Part shown: piece by piece, positions 34,771 to 45,098 of the stretch | Position numbering within the stretch: the first letter of the stretch is position 1 | How the letters are laid out: every line of letters starts with the position of its first letter | NCBI GenBank assembly: GCA_010015805.1 | Contig: ML978132.1 | Span: forward strand, 806,001-870,000 | DNA: 64,000 nucleotides | Direction: 5' to 3' | From: Rhizodiscina lignyota | Taxonomy: Eukaryota > Ascomycota > Dothideomycetes > Aulographales > Rhizodiscinaceae | Position numbers and translations under genes: made by a program | Notes under the pieces: generated by a model | The model's database searches: none | What the model was told of the DNA's origin: nothing | Seen by the model: only the letters and a program-made list of their open reading frames with translations

Positions 34771-36228
34771 ATGGGCTCCCCTAATATTCCGGCTAAAATG
34801 TACGCATGGAGAAAGCACAATGGAAACACAAAACCAGTTCGTGAAATGCGTTCACTTTGTCTCTTCTTCTGATAATGTATGCAGCTATGGGACGAAGTTC
34901 CTGTCCCTTCGGTTCCACCGAATGGTTATCTAGTAAAGGTGCTCGCAGCGGGAGGCACGTATAACCAATCAGATAACCGTGCGAGAATATACGTACCTGA
35001 CGTGTTTGAGAAGTGTGTCACAGCGACTTCCTGCTGTTGGCGATGGAGAAACATTCACCAGGCTTTCAAGACGTATATACATTGGTGAGAGCCAATTCCG
35101 ATTCCTTCATGTCTTTATCTTATGTCTTAATTGGTCTATGTCTTATTCAACACGAGCTAAACTGTTGAAATATCAGGGCCACGAAGGTTGCGGCGAGGTT
35201 GTCGGTGTCGGCAATCAGGTTAATGGCGAGCGCTTGAAAATAGTAAGTCGAGAGAGACTGCTCTTCTGTACCACACTCATGGCTTGTAGGGCACCAAAGT
35301 CGCAGTGTACGCCGTTCCAGGCTGCGGTTCAATCGATTGTCCTCAATGCTCGCGCGGGTTCGACCAGCTTTGTATGCAGGGAGAGACTTATGGGCTCGGT
35401 AACGATGGATCATTCACTTCGTACATTGCTGCGCATGCCCGAGCTGTCGTACCATTACCAGAAGGTGTCGTCGCTCTGTATTCATAACGTCCAAACTTTC
35501 TGGACTGACCAGGAGAGCAGGCATTCCTTTAGCCGTTGGGGCCGTTGCAACGGACGCGGTACTGACGGCGTATCACGCCGTCGTGCGAAGAGCGAATGTG
35601 AAGAAGGGAGACGTGGTATTTCTGTTCGGGCTGGGTGGGCTGGGACTCAATGCGCTGCAAATCATGCTTTCTCTTGGAGCGAGAGTAATTGTCTCGGACG
35701 TGCGGCAATCCACGCTTGACGAAGCAATGAGACTGGGCGTAGCAAAGGAAGATGCCGTGCCGATTGGAACAACGGCGCAAGACTTTGTGAAGGAGAGGGG
35801 GCTGGGAGAGAAGATCGATATCGTGGCCGACTTTGTTGGACAGGAGCAGACGTTTAACGATGCACAGATGCTCGGTAAGTGCCATTGGCCCTGTGGAATG
35901 AGCATTCAATTGATGAACATTGGTAGTACGGATGGGCGGAACAATTCTCTCTGTCGGCATCCTATCGCCCAAAACGCAGAATCTGAATCCACTGTGCTCG
36001 AGGAAACGGCTCTCAGTTCTGTACTCGTACGGAGGGCAGCGGCAAGATCTGGTTGAGGCTCTTGGTATGATCGCAAGGGGGCAATTACAGCCCCAGGTTG
36101 AGATGGGCAAGCTAGAGGACTTTCCAAAGATGTTGGAGAAGTTGCATGCGGGAGAGATCAAAAGTCGCATTGCTCTTGTTCCTTCAACCGCAAGATCTGA
36201 GGGTGAAGAGGGGCTTTTGAGAGTGTAG
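34771..36228 (+). CDS. Zinc-dependent alcohol dehydrogenase (MDR superfamily)
   Basis: Seven exons (34771-34836, 34885-34954, 35014-35084, 35177-35242, 35290-35464, 35521-35874, 35927-36228) encode 367 aa, all in phase. Intron 2 (34955-35013) starts with GC (AG|GCACGT) and ends AAG; only this choice joins KVLAAG to VCHSDF. Catalytic zinc ligands are the Cys of VCHSD, the His/Glu of GHEGCGEV, and a later Cys/Asp. The structural zinc lobe is CGSIDCPQCSRGFDQLC. The nucleotide-binding motif is GLGGLGLNALQI, with SDVRQ after beta-2 suggesting NAD. It is a cytosolic enzyme oxidising alcohols or reducing aldehydes. It sits between two hydrolases, but a shared pathway is unproven. Confidence 0.9.
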
Positions 36229-36743
36229 CGGCGACGAAGCGCGGTTAAGGGAATGGCGCAACATCGAGGTACGGTCTACCGTAGTGGAGCGGCGCAGCGC
36301 AACTAAGCTAGCGACTCTTACCTCGATGCTCGCTGATGCTCTTCCAAGTTGAGCTTGAGCACACCCCATCGAAATTCCTAACCTTCGAGCGTATCATTTA
36401 CAGCACGCTCCAAATCCTCTGTTCCTCGAACACCGGATGACGTGAATACCCGATTTCTTCGTATGCCGCCGCGCGACATGATGCATCTGTGGGCCGGCGC
36501 GGCATTGCCCCGTTCCAGCAGTAAGAGCCCTGGATCGAGCAAAGTTTGGCGAGTGACTCCAGATCAACAGATTTGTCGAGTTCCCGTTCAAGATGACCTT
36601 TATTTCAACGTCATTCCAGAATTTCATGTTACGTCTAAGTATTTCAATAGCATGCGTAGTGCCCAAGTCTTAAATTACAGTTTAATGCAATTCCATGACC
36701 CCTGACACCGAGAGCCGCTAATAGACACCAGTACTCCGTGAAG
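36229..36743. other. Intergenic with nested inverted repeats
   Basis: CATCGAGGTA (36262-36271) and TACCTCGATG (36319-36328) are a perfect 10-bp inverted repeat. Just inside the left arm is ACGGT-CT-ACCGT (36271-36282). No ORF is supported. Confidence 0.4.
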
Positions 36744-37925
36744 ATGCTGCAGCCGTACTCAGATGAAGAGTTCCTGAAAGTCAACGATGAACTCGAACAG
36801 GTATATACAAGCTCTTTGAACTTAGGGAAAAGATCAATTGGACTTTGACTAAGACATCACAGATATTGAAGAAGCGTGGAATACCTAAGCTTCCTCTGCC
36901 AACTCGAGAGACCGTCCCATTACTTCGCAAAGGCTATGCCAAAGCCATCCAACATTTCAACAGCAGCAGTTTTGCAATAAAGGCATTAGCGTTACCATCA
37001 GGGAAACCTACGTGGACGGAACGTAACGAGTCTATCGCGGTCCGCGATGGTTCTACTATCAAAGTGCGGCTGTACATCCCAATCGACATCCCATCGGACG
37101 GCGCGCCGGTCGGTGTCGTGAATCACGGCGGCGGCTGGTTTATGGGCGACTTGGACAGCGAAGCGTTCCTATGCAGACTATTCTGCTTCAAGTTCGGTAT
37201 GATCATGGTGAATGTGGATTATAGACTGTATCCGGACGTCCAGTTCCCAGTTCCAATCACAGATTGCTATGATGCGATAAAATGGGTACTCACTTTCTCT
37301 CATGCTCATCCAACCCGTACATTGACGCATCAAACAGACCGCAGTAACCGCGCCCTCCTTCGGCGGCAACCCTCACAAAGGCTTCATCACCGTAGGCTCC
37401 TCTGGCGGCGGCACCTTCTCCTCCATCGCCACCCACCTCGCCCGCAACGCAAACCTCTCTCCTCCACTAACAGGCTGTCTCCTCATCTGTCCAATCCTAA
37501 CAGACGAGGTCATCTCCTCCTCCGGCACGCCCGTGCATCGCTTCGGCTCTCGCGTCCGCAGCCCGGACCAAAACGCCGACGCCCCGCTCATGACGCGCGC
37601 GATGCAGGAATCCATCAAGAAGCTGGCCGAGTATGACTGGCCCAGCCCGCTGCTGACGCCGTTTAATTTCAAGGAGCATAAAGGTGTTTGTAGGACGTAT
37701 ATCCAGGTTTGTGGACTGGACCCGTGGAGGGATACGGGGATTGTGTATGGAGAGGTGCTGAGGGAGGAGGGGGTGGAGGTGAGGTTAGACGCATATCCGG
37801 GGCTGCCGCATATTTGGTGGACAACGTTTTCGGGGTTGAAGGTTAATGAGACGTGGGTGAGGAATGTGCTTGAGGGGATGGAGTGGCTCTTGGAGAGGGG
37901 TGAGTCGAGAGGGTGGAGGTTGTGA
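36744..37925 (+). CDS. HSL-family alpha/beta-hydrolase (abhydrolase_3 esterase/lipase)
   Basis: Exons 36744-36800, 36863-37285 and 37338-37925 encode 355 aa. The oxyanion motif HGGGWFMGD (about residues 118-126) and nucleophile elbow VGSSGGGTF define the hormone-sensitive-lipase group. CGLDPWRDTGIVY supplies the acid and GLPHIWW the His. There is no signal peptide. Fungal members hydrolyse short esters and often act on secondary metabolites. Exon 3 is markedly C-rich at third positions (many CTC, ACC, TCC codons) compared with exons 1-2, an intragenic composition shift without obvious cause. Confidence 0.9.
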
Positions 37926-38268
37926 GGTGGGCAGGAATGAAGGCGTATGGCATGTCATATGAGACAATTGAAATGTGGTCAACATGAGAGCGATTTACGA
38001 AAGGTCGAAGGACGGGAACGCAAAGGAATGACATCCGTCCGTATCGTTTTCTGAGATGCCGAAATTATACATTCGAAGAAAGCATACATTATTGCAAGGT
38101 CGCCAAAGCGAACCGCAAAAACGCGCAAACACATTGTTTTGGGAATCATGTACAGCTAAGCGAAATTTGTAAGCCCTCCACTACAACACCGTTTTACTCC
38201 TTTCGACCGCCGATGCTTGTCTACCCTTGTCATATCGCGGCGGCCGTTTCTTCTCTTCTACCATTCCT
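37926..38268. other. Intergenic between convergent esterase and laccase genes
   Basis: 3' flanks only; nothing else seen. Confidence 0.45.
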
Positions 38269-41259
38269 TTACAAACCGGAGTCGATCTGATCAGGAATGT
38301 TGGTGTTGGTCCAAGTGCTCCAGTCTCTGCACGTCTGTGCAGCGATGCTTGGGATGTCAAGCTTCTGCACATCATCTGGACGCTCAAGAGTGTTGGCATA
38401 CAGGCCAGCACTGACGTGCCATGCGACGTGGCAGTGGAACGGCCAGACACCCGGGTTGTCAAGGTCATATTGGAGAACAGTGTAAGATGGTGTACTGGTG
38501 TCTTGTGCCTTCTGGAGGAACTGGACATCACGACGGATGGGGTTGTGCGGGTTGACAATGGTGCCGTTCCAGGTGCCGAAGCCCTCCTCGAGAACCCAGA
38601 AGTCGTGGCCGTGCAAATGCATTGGGTGGCCGGATTGCGGGAAGTGGTTGTAGACTACTATGCGAACGGTCTTGTAGTCGTGGAAGTTGTACACATTCCT
38701 AGGAACTGTTAGTATTTGTATTGCTTCTGATGAAGAGAATGAGCCTTACCATTCCTTGTCAAAGGTGTCGTTGCCCAGGTTTGCCTGCAAGAGGACGGGG
38801 CTGTTGTAGTCACCGTGGAAGGTGATGTTGTTCATGATCCACTCATACTCGCCAGTGGAGTTCTTGATAAGATCAATGTCAATCGTCTTCGTGTGGATGC
38901 CAGTCGTAGCTGGGGTCTGGCAGTCGTACGGGATGGTCTCAGAAAGATCATCGTTTTTGCAAGTCAAAAGCTGAGCAGTGGTGACAGAAGAAGTAGACGT
39001 GGGAACAGCCGTGGTGTTGGCGTTGTCATAGTAAACACCAGCAAGCGCATAGGGGGAGACACCGCTGTTGATGGAGCAAGAAGACGGACCAGCTGGGCCA
39101 GTATCGGCGCGCATCCAGGCAGAGGTAACGTTCGTGAGACCTTCGACAATAATGTCAGTGCGCTGACCGACGGCAAGAGTAACCACGTTGGTGGTGTATG
39201 GCTTGATGGGAACATAGTCGTTGGCAATGACCTGGAGCTCGTGGCCATCGATGGAGAACTTGATCATAGCGTCGGCAGATGGGTTGATGAGACGGAGCAG
39301 GTGCTTCTTGCCAGACTGGAACTGGAACTTGGCAAGACCAGCGTTGGGTGTGCAGGTCTCGTCAGCGGTGGCGTTGGCGCACGGGAAGTTGTTCTTGCCC
39401 TGGATCAGGATGTTGTCGCTGAACGGTGGGCGGCCTGGGTCCGGAGCGTGCATAGTCTCGTTGACAATCGTGTAGTAGTCAGGGTGGTACCAATCGGAAA
39501 CCATGACCGGGCCAATATCGATATCGTAGTCCTCGTGCTTGGGGCCGTAGATGACCATGGGCCCGAAAGCACCGCCAGCGTACTGAGCAGAGTAGTGAGA
39601 GTGGTACCACGAGGTGCCGTAGCGGTCAGCGCGGTAGCGGTAGGTGAAGCTGCCTCCTGGGACAATTGGGCACTGGCTCACAGACGGAACACCATCCATC
39701 CAACCAGACTTCTTCTGGAACAGACCGTGCCAATGCAGAGTAGTACCCTCGTTGTCCAAGTTGTTGGTGACGGCGACCTCGATCCAGTCACCCCAGTTGG
39801 CCTCAATGAGAGGACCTGGGAATTGGCCGTTGATAACAACACCCTTGCGCTTGACACCATCCGGAGCAATGTCCTGGTACGAGACATTAAAGTCGTAGTG
39901 GCGAGTGACACCAGTGTTGGGGACCTCTCCGGTCGTGCCAACGGCCTTGCAGCTGGATGAGCTGGTGCCAGTTGGAGAAGACGAACCAGTGCCCGTTGGG
40001 CCAGAGGACACAGTACCAGAGGCGCTGGACGAGCTGCCGGAGCCGCTGCCAGATCCACTTCCAGATCCTGAGCCGGAGCCTGAGCCCGATCCTGAGCCGG
40101 AGCCGCTGCCATAGCCAGATCCAGATCCAGAGCCTGAGCCTGAACCAGATCCACTGCCATGGCCGGAGACGCCCGAAGATGAGCTACCCTTGCCGGAGCC
40201 ACCGTATCCGTGCCATGGCGTAGAACCACCGTGTGGGAATGGGCCAGGCAAGTGTCCTGGCAGGTGCGGCTGGCCAGTCGTACCCCAAGTGGAGTGACCG
40301 TTGGTGTCAGACTGGGGAAGGGCGGGCTTCAAGTCGTTGCAGCCGTGGGGCAGGTGTGCCGGGCCGTGGTAAGCGCCAGCGTTCGAGCCACCTAATGGCT
40401 TGGTTGGTGGGTATGGCGGGTACCCATGGCTGGTGAGCTCGTCGTTGGATGGTGGTGGTGGGGAGCCAGCGCCCTCGGCACCTGGAGAGTGCTTGGGAGG
40501 GTAGTGTTGGGCATTGCCGGGCTTGGGAGGAACCTTGGAGGGCTTCGAAACCGGGGCGGCTGGGGAGGATGGAGACTCGGAGACAGGTGCGACTGGGGTC
40601 TCTGAAGCTGGCGTTGGAATGACCGAAATGGTCTTAATCACTACGCTCGTGACAGTCTCTGATTCACCGCCAGCCGGGGTGGAGTAGCCCTCCGGATGAG
40701 AGTATGGGACTGAGATGGTCTGAATCACCGTGCTGGTGAGAGTCTCACCGCCAGCTGGGGTGGAGTACGACTCTGGAGCCGAGTACGGGACCGAGTATAG
40801 ACCAGATGATGCGTTGTATGAAACTGGGAAACCAGAGGCAGACGCGCTGTATCCAGATGATCCATATCCAGATGGGTAAGAAAAGTAGCTGCCAGATGGG
40901 AAGCCTCCAGAGGGATAGGAAGAAAATCCACCAGTTGGGATGGCACCGGCCGGCGTGGATTCAGAGACACCAGTCGAATATGGCTTTGAAGGAGCCGAAT
41001 AGGCCGGGATGCTGGATGGAGCAGTGCCGATTGGTCCAGCCGGGGTCGAAGAGGAGCCAGATGGCACAATCGATGGGTAGGATGAGAATGAAACTGGCGC
41101 AACCGGGCTCGAAAAGGAAGACGAAGCGGTCGAAAGGCTTACGGAGCTGTAGCTTGGAAGGCTAGGAGAGCTGTATGCAGGCGGGCTAGGAGAGCCATAA
41201 CCATTGCCATAGCCGCCTGCGAATGAGGACGCGATGATCGCGCGAGCGGCAACCGCCAT
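38269..41259 (-). CDS. Ascomycete laccase (multicopper oxidase) with long low-complexity N-terminal stalk
   Basis: Exons 41259-38750 and 38698-38269 (51 nt GTAAGG...TAG intron) encode 979 aa. The multicopper oxidase part starts near residue 450 (TRHYDFNVSYQDIAPDG) and is about 530 residues, a normal laccase. Copper ligands are in TLHWHGLF, WYHSHY, HPMHLHGHDFW and WPFHCHVAWHVSAGL. The protein ends exactly in DSGL, the C-terminal plug of ascomycete laccases. Preceding it are about 430 residues of Ser/Pro/Tyr/Gly-rich sequence with two imperfect TPAGGE...TISV repeats, a His/Pro/Gly stretch, and a (GS)n tract at about residues 356-411. The N-terminus (MAVAARAIIASSFAGG) is only a weak secretion signal. 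Laccases oxidise phenols and melanin precursors with O2. The stalk may anchor the enzyme in the wall; that is inference. Confidence 0.9.
40026..40190 (-). repeat. (Gly-Ser)n coding microsatellite in the laccase gene
   Basis: Repeated GGX-TCX hexamers encode a run of GSGSGS with occasional Tyr. Such tracts mutate by slippage, so its length may differ between strains. Confidence 0.7.
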
Positions 41260-44122
41260 CTCGAATAATAAATAGAAATTATTTCAAAACAACGTGTCTA
41301 AAAGAGTGACATGGATTTGTAACGAGTGACTATCGAACACAGCGTAAAGAGTGACTGTGGTCGGTGAGGCAAAAAGAGATGGAATGAGAGAATTGGGGGA
41401 GCAGGTGCTAAGCTTTTGAATGCTCTCTGGGGGCCCTCATTTCCTGGGACATGCTCATGCTGATCTTTTTTCGACAGGAACGTCGCATCTTTGCTGCATT
41501 GGGCACAGGCGCTGGGGAGGAGGTGAAGGAGGCCAATGTCGTTGTGTGGCGCTGTCATCGCGTGTGCACCTGCTTGACCGGCCATCTTCGACGCCTCCGC
41601 CACGAGCACCAAGTAATTTCAACAATGACAGCCCTGAGAATCCTCGCGCTAAAGCGGCCAAGAGAGACGCCGAAAGCTTTTCTCTCCGCGTTTCGATAGC
41701 CTTCTCCCGAGTGCGAGAAGTCGATTCAGAGCGAGCTCGGGAAGCAGTGCCGGTGGTGGAAGTGTGTCCAGCGCACTGTTTGCATATACGACGTCAGGAG
41801 TAGTCGCATCGTATACATGAGCAACCCTGGGCTCTACAGGCGTCGGCGAAGATCTTCATGTCAGTTAGCAGAGATGCCGGAAGTGCTTCTGCCGCTGAGC
41901 AGCTGTCCGTCGAATTGGACGGTCTTGGGCACGATTTGGATCACATCTTTTCACAGTCTACCGCCATGCATTCGAGCAGCGTTCGATGCCAATTTTGGCA
42001 CATTGTTCTTGGACGTCAAGGAATTGTCCCCAGAGTGACGCCGTCCAATGCCGGAGAGGGAGGAGAGTTTGGAGACGGTTGGAGCTTGTGCGCCGCGTGC
42101 GCCGTGCATCCGCGAGGCACGCCGTCGGGGCGGGATGGCGGCTAGCGAGCGACTCCATGACTTCAGCTGTCGCGATGTGGAGATGAGAGTGCCTGCAAAA
42201 CACGACGTGCTGCGTGAGACCCTGAATCACAATGCCGGGCTAGAGCGCACTGCGCAGAGCCTCGACCGGCTTGTCACAGTCACGGCGCTTGAGCGCGGTC
42301 AGCAGCGCGACGCTGTGCCGGCGGCGTCGAGCGAGAGAGGAGGTCGAAGGAAGGTTTGCTGCATTCCGCTCCGCCCCTTTTCCCCTGACGCTCAGGCGGA
42401 AGCTGCCAGCCCCTGCCTGCCGTCCCAAAGCGGTGGCTGCTTGCGCCCGGAAGGGACAACGGCGATGGGGTTGTTCTGCACTCGCAGCCGAGAGATGCGC
42501 CTCCGATTCACATATTCGCCGCGCACCTGGCCGCTGCATGGCGCTTTTAACGTGTTTTACTGCGTGCTTGTCTCTCTTGTGCTCACGCGACGGCGGAATG
42601 CCTACCTTCATGAATACCTTCGCGATGGGATGCCTCTCGTGCTGCGACGGACAACAGCGCCCGCCCTTCCACTCACCATTTACCAATTTGGATGTATAGC
42701 GAGATGTGCGTCAGGGTCTCACTCCTAATCGATTGCGCTTCCCAGATTTCGCCATCTTTTCTTAGAACAGTCGAGCACTGGCACTCCGTGCGCACCGAAA
42801 TGATGCCGCATCCTTACGAGCGCCTCCGAGCCCGCGGAAGCACGCGATTCCTTCCACTCCACGTGAGCCTGACTCTCGAAGCGCCATTGGAGATTCCTTC
42901 GGCCTCCCTTTTGCGGCTCTTCGCACGACACTGTTATTTCCGCGGGGGATATGACCACAAATTTAGTCTTGGGGCGACGGAAGCGGTAGGCACGGGGTAG
43001 GTAAGACGGACAAACTGCTCGCTTCTGCTCTCGAATTGTTCCATACTGCGAAATGAGACTGGCTCGCATATACGGATGAAACAGCCATTATTGGTGCCTC
43101 TCGACGGCAGCAGGAAACACCGCAAATTTGAACTTGAACCCAATTTAATGCTTTTTACGTCTCCTTTTCACGATGCGTTGGCACCTCCAGCAACTATCCG
43201 CCATGCCTTTGACCTTGGATGCCGAGTCAAAGGACAAAATCGCCAATGCTTTTCCCAATAGCGCGACTTCATACCTGACAACTCTTCGGCGACCACTTGA
43301 GTTCAGGCCAACTTCATCAAACTTTCGTTCGCACTCCAAGACTATGGCCCACCATCGTATTGCCGGAATGCCTCGTATAGTCTCTCCTTCACGAGCCGCT
43401 ATTCTACTCTCCCGTCGTCCTTAGCATCACACGGTCGTCGCTCCAAGGATGCGAAGAAATCGGAGCTCTTCTCGTCCGTACGTAATCGTTTCCATGGCAC
43501 CAGACAGCCGAAGGAATCAGAGGACCACCCTTATCATTCTGGTAAAGGGAAACAGCAGCATCGTTCATACTTCATAAAGCCTGCATGGAGCAGGTGAGCA
43601 CCAAGATCAAAATCGTCCTTGAGCTTGAAGAGAATAATGGGGTTGGTAATCATCAGTGGGACCCATCAAGCGTCTCTAATGCTGCCTCTGCTTTTTGCTG
43701 TAATTCCAATTTTATCTCATCTTACGTTTCAAAGCACTAGTTCCTCATGCCAATGCGTGAGTACGAAGTGCTATTTCTTTAGCATCACTGCCCTCATTCG
43801 ATTTAAATGCCTTGGGAGAAACATGCAACAGAACATATGCTCTTTTACTTCAAGCACTACAAACAATATCTCTGGACTAGACAGAAGTGGCTAAACAATC
43901 ACAGCACTAGACGTCGTTACCTTTCGCGACGAACGAGCTCGGAATGGCCTGAAGTGCCAGCCAATCGCAACCTTCATCGTCTTTCCAAATTGACCGTCCC
44001 TTCTGCAAGACGCTTAGTTTAGCTGCTACCACGCTACTTTATCTATTTTTCCTCGCAGACTCGCGAAGAAATTACTAAGGGCTTCAAGAAGCCAAGCTCC
44101 GACATTGCACCCAGGACGAACA
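41260..44122. other. Gene-poor 2.9-kb stretch, one weak ORF
   Basis: An ATG-initiated plus-strand ORF at 42048-42728 (226 codons) overlaps another plus-strand and a minus-strand ORF in a GC-rich block. That is what composition alone produces, and no domain is visible. The remainder is broken in all frames. I see no convincing gene. Confidence 0.3.
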
Positions 44123-44582
44123 ATGGCGGGATTTGGATTCTCCATCGGAGACATCCTCACTGCGGGCAACTTCGCGCGGGATGTCTACAAGTCGTGTAAA
44201 CGTGCTGGCGATGACTCCAAGGCCATCACACGAGATGGTATCGTAACCCTCATATCAACATCCAACGTGTAGCTTTCAAATGCTAATTGACTTCGTGTAG
44301 TGGAAATGTTGCAGGCCGTCCTTCGCGAACTGTACGAAGAAGTCAGCAATCCAAGCTCCCTCATTCATCGTACCAATGCGGACCGGCAAGCACAGTTCAA
44401 GACAGTTGTGAAGTGATGCAAGAGAGATTTACAAGAGCTCGAGAAGATCCTGGCGAAATTCGAATCCCTCGGAACGATAAACCTTCGAACCCGCCATCGC
44501 TTGGGGCTGGATTGTTACGGGTCTCACTTGAAGATCTCGTGGAGCAGTGAAGAGGATTGTATTAAAGGTTTGGAAATTTGAT
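44123..44582 (+). pseudogene. Helo-like/STAND N-terminal domain gene relic
   Basis: Two exons (44123-44237, 44301 onward, 63 nt intron GTATCG...TAG) read MAGFGFSIGDILTAGNFARDVYKSCK, then EMLQAVLRELYEEVSNPSSL. This is the typical start of fungal NLR/STAND and ankyrin proteins with a Helo-like N-domain. An in-frame TGA at 44414-44416 interrupts it. The same frame continues with RDLQELEKILAKFESLGT, also family-like, to about 44582, where similarity and the ORF end; no NACHT or repeat domain follows. No short intron can remove the TGA. In intact relatives the helical N-domain transduces a cell-death or signalling response and is followed by a nucleotide-binding switch. Confidence 0.65.
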
Positions 44583-45098
44583 CTACAAGTGGGAAGCCTA
44601 AAATAGAAGATGAGGTATTCCGAGTCCCGATCAGGCTTGGGATGGGTGCCTTGAAAAGGCGCGCAGGTGAGAAGTGGGAAGGGCGTACGCACCATATACA
44701 GCACCATCGTTGCAAGTATGAAATGGTTCGTTTTACTCGTCCTCACTCTATGGACCAATTAAATCTAACAAATATTCCTAGGATCTCCATCCACGCTTCC
44801 GAAAAGAGGGAAGTGATCTATCCACCACGTCCACATCTCCTTAAGAGAAGCTCTTTATGGCTGGAATCGGGTTGTGACTTGTGAAAACGATTGATGCTAA
44901 AAGCGTCTCGATCAATAATATTGGCGTTACTCTACCGACGTGGACACATCGCCACCCTGGGCTTGGTTTACCGCTTAAAGATTCCACACAACGGGCCGAT
45001 TTGATTATCTGTGTAAAAATTGAGTTGACTACAGAAGAGAAAGAATTGGTTAATCAAGTCGACTTGTGAACACAATTATGCGATCTTCCATGACCCGA
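44583..45098. other. Intergenic between NLR relic and STAND-like gene
   Basis: No family-like reading is seen in this stretch. It may be decayed remainder of the relic. Confidence 0.35.

Noticed and set aside
35529-36170. 213-codon minus-strand ORF over the ADH gene
   Set aside because: Lies entirely opposite conserved ADH exons and resembles no family.
38815-39960. 381-codon ORF antisense to the laccase
   Set aside because: It mirrors codon bias of the sense gene and has no domain, start context or introns.
40026-40190. Possible CRISPR-like or non-coding tandem array
   Set aside because: The repeat is in frame and encodes the Gly-Ser linker of the laccase.
42048-42728. 226-codon ORF in the gene-poor region
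   Set aside because: Overlaps other open frames on both strands in GC-rich DNA; kept only as a weak mention.
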